Shown piece after piece: positions 23,049-30,392 of a stretch of DNA of 33,737 nucleotides. Position 1 is the stretch's first letter, and each line of letters opens with the position of its first letter. Below the pieces are notes generated by a model. The model did no database searches. It saw nothing but the letters and a program-made list of their open reading frames with translations, and was not told where the DNA came from. The stretch comes from CAZLNO01 sp964561005 (GTDB taxonomy: Bacteria; Pseudomonadota; Alphaproteobacteria; Kiloniellales; Rhodovibrionaceae). The DNA lies in NCBI GenBank assembly GCA_964561005.1, contig CAZLNO010000031.1:1-33737 (forward strand), in the 5' to 3' direction. Both the position numbers and the translations under genes were made by a program.

Positions 23049-25196
23049 CTAGATCTGCCCGAGTGTCTTGATGCGCGCCTTGGGATGGATCTCGTTCTGC
23101 GACAGCACCGCGGTCTGCGGCCGAAAGCGCTCGACGATCGAGCGGACGTAGGGCCGGACGGCCGGGCTGGTCAGCAGGACGGGCAGCTCGCCCAGCATGG
23201 CCTGGCGCTCGAAGCCCTGGCGCACGGCGTTGATGAACTCCTGCAGGCGGGAGGGCGCCATGGAAAGCTGCTTGTCCTCGCCGTCGCCGACGATGGCCTC
23301 GGCGAATGCCTGCTCCCACTGGGGCGAGAGGGTCAGGATCGGGATGTAGCCGTTCTCCCCGGTGTGGTCGTTGCAGATCTGCCGGGCCAGCCGCGTGCGC
23401 ACGTGCTCGGTGATGGCGGTGAGGTTGCGGGTATAGCTCGTCGCCTCGGAGATCGCCTCCAGGATGCCTGGCAGGTCGCGGATGGAGATCCGCTCGTGCA
23501 GCAGGTTCTGGAGCACACGCTGCACGCCGCCCACCGAGATCGCGCTGGGGATGATGTCGGAGACCAGCTTTTGCTGGTCCTTGTCCAGTTCGTCCAGCAG
23601 CTTTTGCGTCTCGGCGTAGGACAGCATCTCGGCCATGTTGTCCTTGACCACCTCGGTGAGGTGAGTCGTGATCACCGTCGGCGGATCGACCACGGTGTAG
23701 CCGCGGAACATGGCCTCCTCGCGCTCCTGTTCGGCGACCCACTTGGCCGGCAACCCGAAGGTCGGCTCCGTCGTCTGCTCGCCGGCCAGGGGGATGTTGC
23801 CGCCCTGCGGGTCCATCACCAGCAGCATGTTGGGGCGAAGTTCGCCCCTGGCGCTTTCGATCTCCTTAATGCGCAGGACATAGGTGTTGGCGGGCAACTG
23901 CAGATTGTCCTGGATGCGCACGGAGGGCAGGACGAAGCCCATTTCCTGGGCGAGCTGCTTGCGCAGGGCCTTGATCTGGTCGGTCAGGCGCGCGCCCTCC
24001 TTGTTCACCAGGCTGAGCAGTCCGTAGCCGAGTTCCAACCGGATGTCGTCCATGGCCAGTGCCTGGGCGATCGGCTCCTCCTTGGCCGCCGCCTGGCCGC
24101 CGCCGCCGCTGGCGGCGGCCGCGCTGGCCCCGCGCTGGCCCTCTCCGCCGCTCTGGGCCGCCTTTTGGCGGTCCTCTGCCTGACGCTTGTAGGTGAAATA
24201 CGAGATGGCGCCGGTGCCCGCCGACAGCAGCAGGAAGGGCAGCATGGGCACGCCGGGCAGCAGCGCCAGCGACAGCGTCAGGAAGGACGCCAGGCCGGTC
24301 GCGCGCGCGTCGGCGCCGAGCTGGCCGAACAACGCCTCGTCGGTGCTGCCCACGTTGCTGGACTTGGACACCAGCAGGCCGGCCGCCGTGGACACGATCA
24401 GCGCCGGGATCTGCGAGACCAGCCCGTCGCCCACCGTCAGTACGGTGTAGCTCTCCGCCGCCTGGGAAAAGGTCAGATCCTGCTGCGCCACGCCGATGAT
24501 CATGCCGCCGATGATGTTGATAAAGGTGATCAGCAGCCCGGCGATGGCGTCGCCCCGGACGAACTTCGCCGCGCCGTCCATGGCGCCGAAGAAGTTGCTC
24601 TCGTCCTCCAGCTCCTTGCGCCGGCGCTTGGCCTCCTGCTCGTCGATCAGGCCGGCGGAGAGATCGGCGTCGATCGCCATCTGCTTGCCGGGCATGGAGT
24701 CCAGGCTGAAGCGGGCGGTGACCTCGGCGATCCGCCCCGAGCCCTTCGTGATCACGATGAAGTTCACGATGATCAGGATGGCGAAGACGATGATGCCGAT
24801 GACGAAGTTGCCGCTCATGACGAAGCCGCCGAAGGCCTGGATGACCTGGCCGGCGGCGTCGGTGCCCTCGTGGCCGTGCGCCAGGATCAGCCGGGTGGAC
24901 GCCAGATTCAGCGCCAGCCGCAGCATCGTCGCGATCAGCAGCACCGTGGGGAAGGAGCTGAAGTCCAGCGCCCGGTAGATGAACAGCACCGTCATCAGGA
25001 CCAGGACGGCGAAGGTCATCGACAGCGCCAGGGCCACGTCCAGCAGCCAGGGCGGCATCGGCAGGATCAGCACGACCAGGATGGCCACGATGCCCAGCGC
25101 CAGGGCGATGTCGCCCCGACGCATCGCGTCCATCACCTGGCCTGGGCGAATACGACCGAGGCCGAGTCCCGTGGATTGGCTGCCGCTTTCGGCCAT
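23049..25196 (-). CDS. flhA: FlhA flagellar export gate protein
   Basis: FlhA is the large membrane component of the flagellar type III export gate. The 715-residue protein has eight or so membrane segments in the first 330 residues and a C-terminal cytoplasmic domain for chaperone-substrate docking. The FHIPEP-family signature is visible as L-R-L-A-L-N-L-A-S-T-R-L-I-L near 88-101, with S-L-D-S-M-P-G-K-Q-M-A-I-D-A-D near 163-177. A Gln/Ala/Gly-rich stretch near 340-375 marks the linker between the two parts. The ATG at 25196 has a short upstream AAGGGA. It is 44 bp after flbD. Confidence 0.97.
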   Translation of the reverse strand: MAESGSQSTGLGLGRIRPGQVMDAMRRGDIALALGIVAILVVLILPMPPWLLDVALALSMTFAVLVLMTVLFIYRALDFSSFPTVLLIATMLRLALNLASTRLILAHGHEGTDAAGQVIQAFGGFVMSGNFVIGIIVFAILIIVNFIVITKGSGRIAEVTARFSLDSMPGKQMAIDADLSAGLIDEQEAKRRRKELEDESNFFGAMDGAAKFVRGDAIAGLLITFINIIGGMIIGVAQQDLTFSQAAESYTVLTVGDGLVSQIPALIVSTAAGLLVSKSSNVGSTDEALFGQLGADARATGLASFLTLSLALLPGVPMLPFLLLSAGTGAISYFTYKRQAEDRQKAAQSGGEGQRGASAAAASGGGGQAAAKEEPIAQALAMDDIRLELGYGLLSLVNKEGARLTDQIKALRKQLAQEMGFVLPSVRIQDNLQLPANTYVLRIKEIESARGELRPNMLLVMDPQGGNIPLAGEQTTEPTFGLPAKWVAEQEREEAMFRGYTVVDPPTVITTHLTEVVKDNMAEMLSYAETQKLLDELDKDQQKLVSDIIPSAISVGGVQRVLQNLLHERISIRDLPGILEAISEATSYTRNLTAITEHVRTRLARQICNDHTGENGYIPILTLSPQWEQAFAEAIVGDGEDKQLSMAPSRLQEFINAVRQGFERQAMLGELPVLLTSPAVRPYVRSIVERFRPQTAVLSQNEIHPKARIKTLGQI

Positions 25197-25240
25197 GTCC
25201 CTTGATACGCGCCTTTCCTGCTAGCGTCGCGTCGCGTCGC

Positions 25241-26692
25241 TCAGACCGCCGAGGCCCGGTCGCTGTCGCTCGGCGTCGGCACGCGGATGCCCTCCTGGTT
25301 GTAGGCCTTCAGCTTGTTGCGCAGGGTGCGGATCGAGATGCCCAGGATGTTGGCCGCGTGGGTGCGATTGCCCAGGCAATGCTCGAGCGTGTTGAGGATG
25401 AGGTCCCGCTCCACGTCGGCCACCGTCCGCCCGACCAGACCGCTGACGTCCGCCGCGTTGGCGGTGGCGTCGTCGGCGTCGTCGCCCACTGGTTCCTTTG
25501 GCGGCGTCCCCTGCGGATCGGCCAGGGCGGCGGCCGCGTTTTCCGCCTTGTCGGGCGACTCCGTCGCGCCGCCGGTGTCCTCGGGCGCCGGCTTGGGGGT
25601 GCGCAGATGGACCGCGTCGGGCCGGACGACGCCGTCGAAGGCCAGCAGCACGGCGCGGTGCATGGTGTTCTCCAGCTCTCGGACGTTGCCGGGCCAGGGA
25701 TGGGCCTGCAGCGCCGCCAGGGCCTCGGGCGAGAGCGTGGGCGCCGGCACGCCGTTGGCCTCGGCGTACTTCCCGATGAAGTGCTCGGCCAGCAGCTTGA
25801 TGTCGCCGGGCCGGGCGCGCAGCGGCGGCAGGTCGACGTTGACCACGTTCAGGCGGAAGTAGAGATCCTCGCGGAAGCTGCCGTTGCTCACGGCCTCCTC
25901 CATGTCGCGGTTGGAGGTGGCGATCAGCCGGATGTCGACCTTGATCGGCTTGCTGCCGCCCACGCGGTCGATTTCGCGCTCCTGGATGGCGCGCAGGAGC
26001 TTGGCCTGCAGGCGCGGGTCCATCTCGGAGATCTCGTCCAGCAGCAGCGTGCCGCCGTTGGCTTCCTCGAACTTGCCCACGCGCCGGGCGACCGCCCCGG
26101 TGAAGGCACCCTTCTCGTGGCCGAACAGCTCGCTTTCCAGCAGGTTCTCCGGGATCGCCGCGCAGTTCACCGAGATGAAGGGCTTGTCCGCGCGCTTCGA
26201 CTTGGCGTGGATGTGGCGGGCCATGACCTCCTTGCCGGTGCCGCTCTCGCCGGTGACGAGAATGCTGGCCTCCGACGGGGCCACGCGCTCGGCGAGCCTG
26301 AGCACGTCCGCCATGCCGGGATCGCAGGTGAGGAAGGACGTGGTCTCCTCCGCCACCGCCGCCAGGACGGCGGCGATCATCTCCGCGTCGGGGGGCAGGG
26401 GCATGTACTCCTTGGCGCCGGCCTTGATCGCGTTGACCGCCGCGCGGCTGTCGTTGCCGATGCCGCAGGCCACGACCGGCACCGACATGCGCTCGCGCTC
26501 CAGCGCCTGAATCATCTCGCCGACGTCCAGGGTGACCTCGACCATGATCAGGTCGGCGCCCTTGCCGGCGCGCAGGGCGGCGAGGGCGGCCGGCACGTCG
26601 TCCACGTGCGCCACCTTGGCCCCCTTGTCCAGCGCGATCTGGCCGGCCGTCGCGATGTGGCCTTCCAGCGAGCCGACGATGAGTAGTCGCAT
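25241..26692 (-). CDS. flbD: FlbD sigma-54-dependent flagellar transcription activator
   Basis: FlbD activates class III/IV flagellar genes with sigma-54. The 483-residue protein has a degenerate receiver (1-115), a AAA+ domain with Walker A G-E-S-G-T-G-K-E (148-155), the sigma-54 contact motif G-A-F-T-G-A (195-200) and Walker B T-L-L-L-D-E (215-220), a Pro/Ala-rich linker, and a Fis-type helix-turn-helix N-R-T-H-A-A-N-I-L-G-I-S-I-R-T-L-R near 442-458. The receiver position that would carry the phospho-Asp is Glu52 (L-I-M-V-E-V-T-L). In Caulobacter FlbD is controlled by FliX rather than by a kinase; no fliX is in the window. The start at 26692 has GGGAGG well spaced upstream; the open frame extends back through an inverted repeat, which I reject. 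Confidence 0.95.
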   Translation of the reverse strand: MRLLIVGSLEGHIATAGQIALDKGAKVAHVDDVPAALAALRAGKGADLIMVEVTLDVGEMIQALERERMSVPVVACGIGNDSRAAVNAIKAGAKEYMPLPPDAEMIAAVLAAVAEETTSFLTCDPGMADVLRLAERVAPSEASILVTGESGTGKEVMARHIHAKSKRADKPFISVNCAAIPENLLESELFGHEKGAFTGAVARRVGKFEEANGGTLLLDEISEMDPRLQAKLLRAIQEREIDRVGGSKPIKVDIRLIATSNRDMEEAVSNGSFREDLYFRLNVVNVDLPPLRARPGDIKLLAEHFIGKYAEANGVPAPTLSPEALAALQAHPWPGNVRELENTMHRAVLLAFDGVVRPDAVHLRTPKPAPEDTGGATESPDKAENAAAALADPQGTPPKEPVGDDADDATANAADVSGLVGRTVADVERDLILNTLEHCLGNRTHAANILGISIRTLRNKLKAYNQEGIRVPTPSDSDRASAV

Positions 26693-26772
26693 CGATCTGC
26701 CTCCCGATCGGCTGTCCGGAGCACGTTCGCGGTTCCCGTCGTCGCGGGCATGCTCCAGGTCTGCGTCATAGC

Positions 26773-26820
26773 GCGCCTTCGAAGTGGAAGAGCGGCATCG
26801 CTCTTCCACTTCGAAGGCGC
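26773..26820. repeat. Perfect 21-bp inverted repeat between motA and flbD
   Basis: Left arm 26773-26793 and right arm 26800-26820 are exact reverse complements around a 6-nt loop (GGCATC). On the minus strand the stem begins at the last base of the motA stop codon TAG (26820-26822) and ends 80 bp before flbD. No U-tract follows on either strand, so it is not a standard intrinsic terminator. It could stabilise the upstream mRNA 3' end, set the ratio of motA to flbD, or be a repeated extragenic element. Confidence 0.85.
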
Positions 26821-27674
26821 TAGTCATAGAATCGAATCCGCTCGGCCGGCGGCAGGATGGTATTCAGCATGGTCTCCAGCTTTCGCGGATTTTCCTGCCG
26901 GGCGATCGAGGCCGCCCCCTGGGCGTAGATCTGGTTCACCAGGGCCTCGATAGTGGAGTTGCGTTCCAGCTTGTTCGCCAGGGGCGTGAACACCATGTTC
27001 GCCAGCACCGCCCCGTAGAACGTGGTCAAAAGCGCCACCGCCATCGCCGGGCCGATGGATTCCGGATCCTCCAGGTTGCCCAGCATCTGCACGAGTCCCA
27101 CCAGCGTGCCGATGAGGCCCATCGCCGGCGACACCTCGCCGGCGCGCCGCAGCACCCCGGCCGAGCGCGCATGGCGGTGCAGCGTGGCCTCGGCCTCCCG
27201 GGTCATGATGCGCTCCACCTCCTCGCCCGGCGTGCCGTCGATGACCAGCCGCATGGCGCGTTCCAGGAAGCGCTCGCTGGCGAATTCGCGCTCGTGGTTT
27301 TCCAGCGCCAGGGCGCCGTGACGGCGGGCGATGTCCGCCAGATAGGTCACGTGCAGCGCGGCCTCCGACGGCTGGCGCTGCTGGTAGCTGATGGCCTTCA
27401 GCATGACGCGCTGGGCGGCGAGCACCTCCGGGATCGAGAAGGAGATCGTCGTCACCATGAAGCTGCCGCCCAGGACGATCAGCATGGCGGGAATGTCCAC
27501 GAAGGCGCCGGGCGAGCCGCCGACCACCATCGCCGTGATGATCAGCGCGAAGGCGCCGACCACCCCGATGATCGTGGCGAAATCGACGGTCCGGCCGGGG
27601 GCCTTGACGGCGGCCCCGCCGCGGCCGCGAGCCCGGCCGCGACCTCCGCTCTGTGCGCCGGTTGCGTTGGCCAT
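26820..27674 (-). CDS. motA: MotA/PomA-type flagellar stator protein
   Basis: The 284-residue protein is a four-helix stator subunit of the MotA/PomA/ExbB family. A Gly/Arg-rich basic arm (1-25) precedes helix 1 (about 31-52) and helix 2 (58-80). A long cytoplasmic loop carries charged residues of the type that contact FliG (R-F-L-E-R-A-M-R-L-V near 135-144). Helices 3 and 4 contain the conserved prolines in G-E-V-S-P-A-M-G-L-I-G-T-L-V-G-L (Pro183) and I-G-P-A-M-A-V-A-L-L-T-T-F-Y-G (Pro209). The length and V-S-P-A-M-G-L pattern are closer to PomA/short MotA than to the enteric type. No motB/pomB partner is adjacent. It follows fliN by 30 bp. Confidence 0.9.
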   Translation of the reverse strand: MANATGAQSGGRGRARGRGGAAVKAPGRTVDFATIIGVVGAFALIITAMVVGGSPGAFVDIPAMLIVLGGSFMVTTISFSIPEVLAAQRVMLKAISYQQRQPSEAALHVTYLADIARRHGALALENHEREFASERFLERAMRLVIDGTPGEEVERIMTREAEATLHRHARSAGVLRRAGEVSPAMGLIGTLVGLVQMLGNLEDPESIGPAMAVALLTTFYGAVLANMVFTPLANKLERNSTIEALVNQIYAQGAASIARQENPRKLETMLNTILPPAERIRFYD

Positions 27675-27704
27675 CGTGCGTCTGCCCCGCCGTGCCCGCC
27701 GCCG

Positions 27705-28067
27705 TCAGGAGTGGTCCATCTTGATGATCTCGGTCATGGTCACGCCGAGGCGGTCCTCCACGACGACGACCTCGCCGCGGGCGACCAGGCGGTTGTTGAC
27801 GTAGATGTCGATCGCCTCGCCGACCTTGCGGTCGAGTTCGACCACCGCGCCGCGTCCCAGCTTGAGCAACTGGCTGACCTGCATGTTCGACTTGCCGAGC
27901 ACGGCCGAAACCTGCACGGGGATGTCGTAGACGGCCTCCAGCGCCTTGGCGTTGGTGGGCGGGCGGTCCGGTTCGGCGTCCTCGTCGTCGTCCTCGGCCG
28001 GGACCTGCTGGTCGGGCACCTGGGTGTCTTCCAGCTCGTTCAGTTCCAGGTCGTCCTTGTCGGCCAT
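27705..28067 (-). CDS. fliN: FliN flagellar motor switch protein
   Basis: FliN is the lower C-ring component of the switch. The 120-residue protein has an acidic N-terminal arm (1-38) and the SpoA/FliN domain: L-E-A-V-Y-D-I-P-V-Q-V-S-A-V-L-G, L-L-K-L-G-R-G-A-V-V-E-L-D, and I-Y-V-N-N-R-L-V-A-R-G-E-V-V-V-V-E. A GGAGG ribosome binding site lies 5 nt before the ATG. The gene sits between fliH and motA in the operon. FliM is not in the window. Confidence 0.95.
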   Translation of the reverse strand: MADKDDLELNELEDTQVPDQQVPAEDDDEDAEPDRPPTNAKALEAVYDIPVQVSAVLGKSNMQVSQLLKLGRGAVVELDRKVGEAIDIYVNNRLVARGEVVVVEDRLGVTMTEIIKMDHS

Positions 28068-28094
28068 GTCAACCTCCGTGGTGGCGTCTTCGCC

Positions 28095-29021
28095 CTAGGC
28101 CGTCCGCCGCGCCGGCGCGCCGGCCGTTTTCGCCCTCGTCTCGGTTTGCGCGCCCGCGTCGGCTTCTGCCTCGGCGTGCCCATTGGCGCTCGCGTGCGCG
28201 GGTGCCCCCGTGTCCGTGTCCGTGTCCGTGTCCGTGCCCGTGTCCGTGCGCGCCGGCGGATCGGAACGCGCCTTCGCCGTCGCCGGCGGGTCGTCCTGTC
28301 GCGCGGCCTCGTCGTCCCCGAGCGCGTCGTCGCCAAGCACCTCGGCGAGGGCCTTGTCGACGCTTTGCCAGAACGCGGCCGTGCTGTGCCCGGAGCCACC
28401 GTCCGACCATTCGACCTGAACGTCGCCCGGCGCCAGCGCCTCGTCGCTCACCAGCATGACCTTGCCGTCATAGCCGTTGCGCGCGGCGATCTCGTCGACC
28501 CGGGCCCGGAGCGGCTCCAGCAGCTCGCCGGATACCCGCACCACGGCCTGGGGCTGCGGGCGCAGGCGGGCCAGCGTTTCGCCGATCAAGGCCTCGACCT
28601 CGCCCAGGCCGTGCTGGCGGTGGAGCGCCGGGAACAGCTTGCGCACCAGGGTCACGGCGAGCTGCAGCGCCTCGCGGTCGCGCCGCGCCTCGGCCTCGGT
28701 CCGTTCCGACAGCAGCGCGTTCATGCCGGCGGCCAGCTTGTCGAGCGCCTGGGTCAAGGCCGCGTCGGCGGCGGCTTCCGCCTCTCCGCGGCCGCGTCGG
28801 ATACCCTCGTCCAGGCCCTGGCGGTAGCCCTCGGCATGGCTGTCGCGTCGGGCGGCGTCGAGATCCGACTCCGTGAAGCTCGCGACGGGCGCCGGCTCCT
28901 CGGGGGGGCGCTCGGGCTCGGAGTCGTCCGGCGGGGGTGGCGGCTCCTTCCCCGGCGAGGGCACGGCCGCCGGCTCGTCGTCGAAGTCGTGCTCGAACAG
29001 GAACTTCTCGATGGCTGTCAT
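28095..29021 (-). CDS. fliH: FliH flagellar export ATPase regulator with repeat-containing tail
   Basis: FliH binds FliI and FliN and controls the export ATPase. The 308-residue protein has a proline/acid-rich N-terminal arm (1-50), the helical A-E-G-Y-R-Q-G-L-D-E-G-I-R-R-G segment of the FliH/YscL family near 63-77, and a core with V-T-L-V-R-K-L-F-P-A-L. The C-terminal G-D-V-Q-V-E-W-S-D-G-G matches the family end. After that comes an extra 70-residue Ala/Asp/Thr-rich tail that includes alternating Asp-Thr residues (about 259-270) encoded by a hexanucleotide repeat. The name also fits its place between fliG and fliN. Confidence 0.9.
   Translation of the reverse strand: MTAIEKFLFEHDFDDEPAAVPSPGKEPPPPPDDSEPERPPEEPAPVASFTESDLDAARRDSHAEGYRQGLDEGIRRGRGEAEAAADAALTQALDKLAAGMNALLSERTEAEARRDREALQLAVTLVRKLFPALHRQHGLGEVEALIGETLARLRPQPQAVVRVSGELLEPLRARVDEIAARNGYDGKVMLVSDEALAPGDVQVEWSDGGSGHSTAAFWQSVDKALAEVLGDDALGDDEAARQDDPPATAKARSDPPARTDTGTDTDTDTDTGAPAHASANGHAEAEADAGAQTETRAKTAGAPARRTA
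28210..28245. repeat. GTGTCC hexanucleotide repeat inside fliH
   Basis: Six tandem 6-bp units occupy 28210-28245: four exact GTGTCC, one GTGCCC, one GTGTCC. On the coding strand they give Asp-Thr (or Gly-Thr) dipeptides. Because the unit is 6 bp, copy changes would lengthen or shorten the FliH tail without a frameshift. Confidence 0.9.
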
Positions 29022-29036
29022 GACGTGCCGCGATCC

Positions 29037-30053
29037 CTAGTAGACGAGCTCGTCCTCGCCCTTGTTGTCGGAGATGACGATCTCGCCCTGGTTCGCCAGC
29101 TCCTTGGCGGTCTGCACGATCTCGGTCTGCGCCTCGTCGACGTCGCGCAGGCGCACCGGCCCCATGGCCTGCATGTCCTCGCGCATAATCTTGGCGGCGC
29201 GCTCGGACATGTTGGAGAAGAACAGGTTTCGGAGGTCCTCGGACGCGCCCTTGAGCGCCACCGTCAGCCGGTCCTTGTTGATCGTGCGCAGCAGCGTCTG
29301 CACACCGCCGGGATCGAGCTTTTGCAGATCCTCGAAGGTGAACATGAGCTGCTTGATGCGCTCCGCCGAGTCGCGGTTGCGCTCCTCCAGGGCGCTGAGG
29401 AAGCGGTTCTCGGTCTGTCGGTCGAGGCTGTTGAAGATCTCCGCCATGAGCTCGTGGGCATCGCGCCGCGAGGTGCGCGCCAGATTGCTCATGAACTCGT
29501 TGCGCAGCGTGCGCTCGACGTCGTCGAGGACCTCCTTCTGGACGGCTTCCATGCGCAGCATGCGCATCACCACTTCCATGGCGAAGCCCTCGGGCAGCAG
29601 GGCCAGCACGTTGCCGGCGTGGTCCGGGCGGATCTTGGACAGCACCACGGCCACCGTCTGCGGGTATTCGTTCTTTAGATAGTTGGCGAGCACCTGCTCG
29701 TTCACGTTGCCGAGCTTGTCCCACATGGTGCGACCGGCGGGACCGCGGATTTCCTCCATGATCGCGTCGACGCGCTCCTTGCTCATCACCTTCATGAGCA
29801 GGCGCTCGGTGTTCTCGTAGTTGCCGACCAACGAGCCGGTGGAGGAGATGCTGTCCGCGAACTCGCTGAACAGCCGCTCGACCACGTTGGAGCTGACGGT
29901 GCCCAGGTTGGCCATGGCCTGGGAGATCTCCTTGATCTCCTCGTCGTCCATCAGGGCGAAGACCTTGGCGGCGTTCTCCTCGCCGATGGACATCATCAGC
30001 AGGGCGGCCTTGTCCGGTCCCGACAGGGAGCGATAGTCCTCGCGCATGCGCAT
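29037..30053 (-). CDS. fliG: FliG flagellar motor switch protein
   Basis: FliG joins the MS ring to the C ring and takes torque from the stator. The 338-residue protein has the N-terminal FliF-binding domain (L-S-G-P-D-K-A-A-L-L-M-M-S-I-G), the E-Y-P-Q form of the EHPQ motif (129-132) followed by T-V-A-V-V-L-S-K-I, and the C-terminal torque domain with F-T-F-E-D-L-Q-K-L-D and L-F-F-S-N-M-S-E-R-A-A. A GAGGGGG sequence sits 7 nt before the ATG at 30053. It is 17 bp after the small gene that carries a FliF-like tail. Confidence 0.97.
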   Translation of the reverse strand: MRMREDYRSLSGPDKAALLMMSIGEENAAKVFALMDDEEIKEISQAMANLGTVSSNVVERLFSEFADSISSTGSLVGNYENTERLLMKVMSKERVDAIMEEIRGPAGRTMWDKLGNVNEQVLANYLKNEYPQTVAVVLSKIRPDHAGNVLALLPEGFAMEVVMRMLRMEAVQKEVLDDVERTLRNEFMSNLARTSRRDAHELMAEIFNSLDRQTENRFLSALEERNRDSAERIKQLMFTFEDLQKLDPGGVQTLLRTINKDRLTVALKGASEDLRNLFFSNMSERAAKIMREDMQAMGPVRLRDVDEAQTEIVQTAKELANQGEIVISDNKGEDELVY

Positions 30054-30070
30054 TGGTTGGCCCCCTCAGA

Positions 30071-30379
30071 TCAACCTTTGCGGTCGCTCAGCCAGGTCCG
30101 CACGAGCCGCGCGGCCTCGTCCGGATGATCGTCGAAAAGCTGCGTGGCGTCGCGCAGGCTGGCCAACCGCCGCTGCCGCTCCGCCGAGCCGTCGGCCAGC
30201 CGCTGCAGGATCTGGCGCTCCGCCTCCTCGCGGCTGCGCGGCGCCGCCCCGTTCTGGCGCGCCGTCGCCGCGCCGGTCGCGGCCTTGCCCGCGCCGCCCT
30301 TGCCGCCTGCGGACCTCCCGCGAGCGGCCTCGCGCCCGGTCTTGTGCTTGGCCTTGTTCTTGTTGCGCCGGAAGAGCAT
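30071..30379 (-). CDS. Small basic protein with FliF-like FliG-binding tail
   Basis: No family name is known to me. The 102-residue protein has a very basic N-terminus (M-L-F-R-R-N-K-N-K-A-K-H-K), a Gly/Ala-rich middle (20-47) and a helical C-terminal half. Residues 83-97 read D-D-H-P-D-E-A-A-R-L-V-R-T-W-L, and FliF residues 539-553 read D-K-H-P-E-E-A-V-S-I-I-R-T-W-L: 9 of 15 identical and most of the rest conservative. In FliF this tail is the part that binds the N-domain of FliG. The gene lies exactly between fliF (13 bp gap) and fliG (17 bp gap), with an AAGGGG ribosome binding site about 8 nt before the ATG. A FliG-binding assembly factor or FliF mimic is inferred; there are no membrane segments. 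Confidence 0.8.
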   Translation of the reverse strand: MLFRRNKNKAKHKTGREAARGRSAGGKGGAGKAATGAATARQNGAAPRSREEAERQILQRLADGSAERQRRLASLRDATQLFDDHPDEAARLVRTWLSDRKG

Positions 30380-30392
30380 GGCTGCGTCCCCT

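Noticed and set aside
26693..26827. N-terminal extension of flbD starting at 26827
   Set aside because: The extra 45 residues would be encoded by the inverted repeat, are not FlbD-like, and a good ribosome binding site precedes the ATG at 26692.
28210..28245. Tandem repeat considered as CRISPR-like
   Set aside because: Units are 6 bp, contiguous, without spacers and inside a coding sequence; it is a microsatellite.
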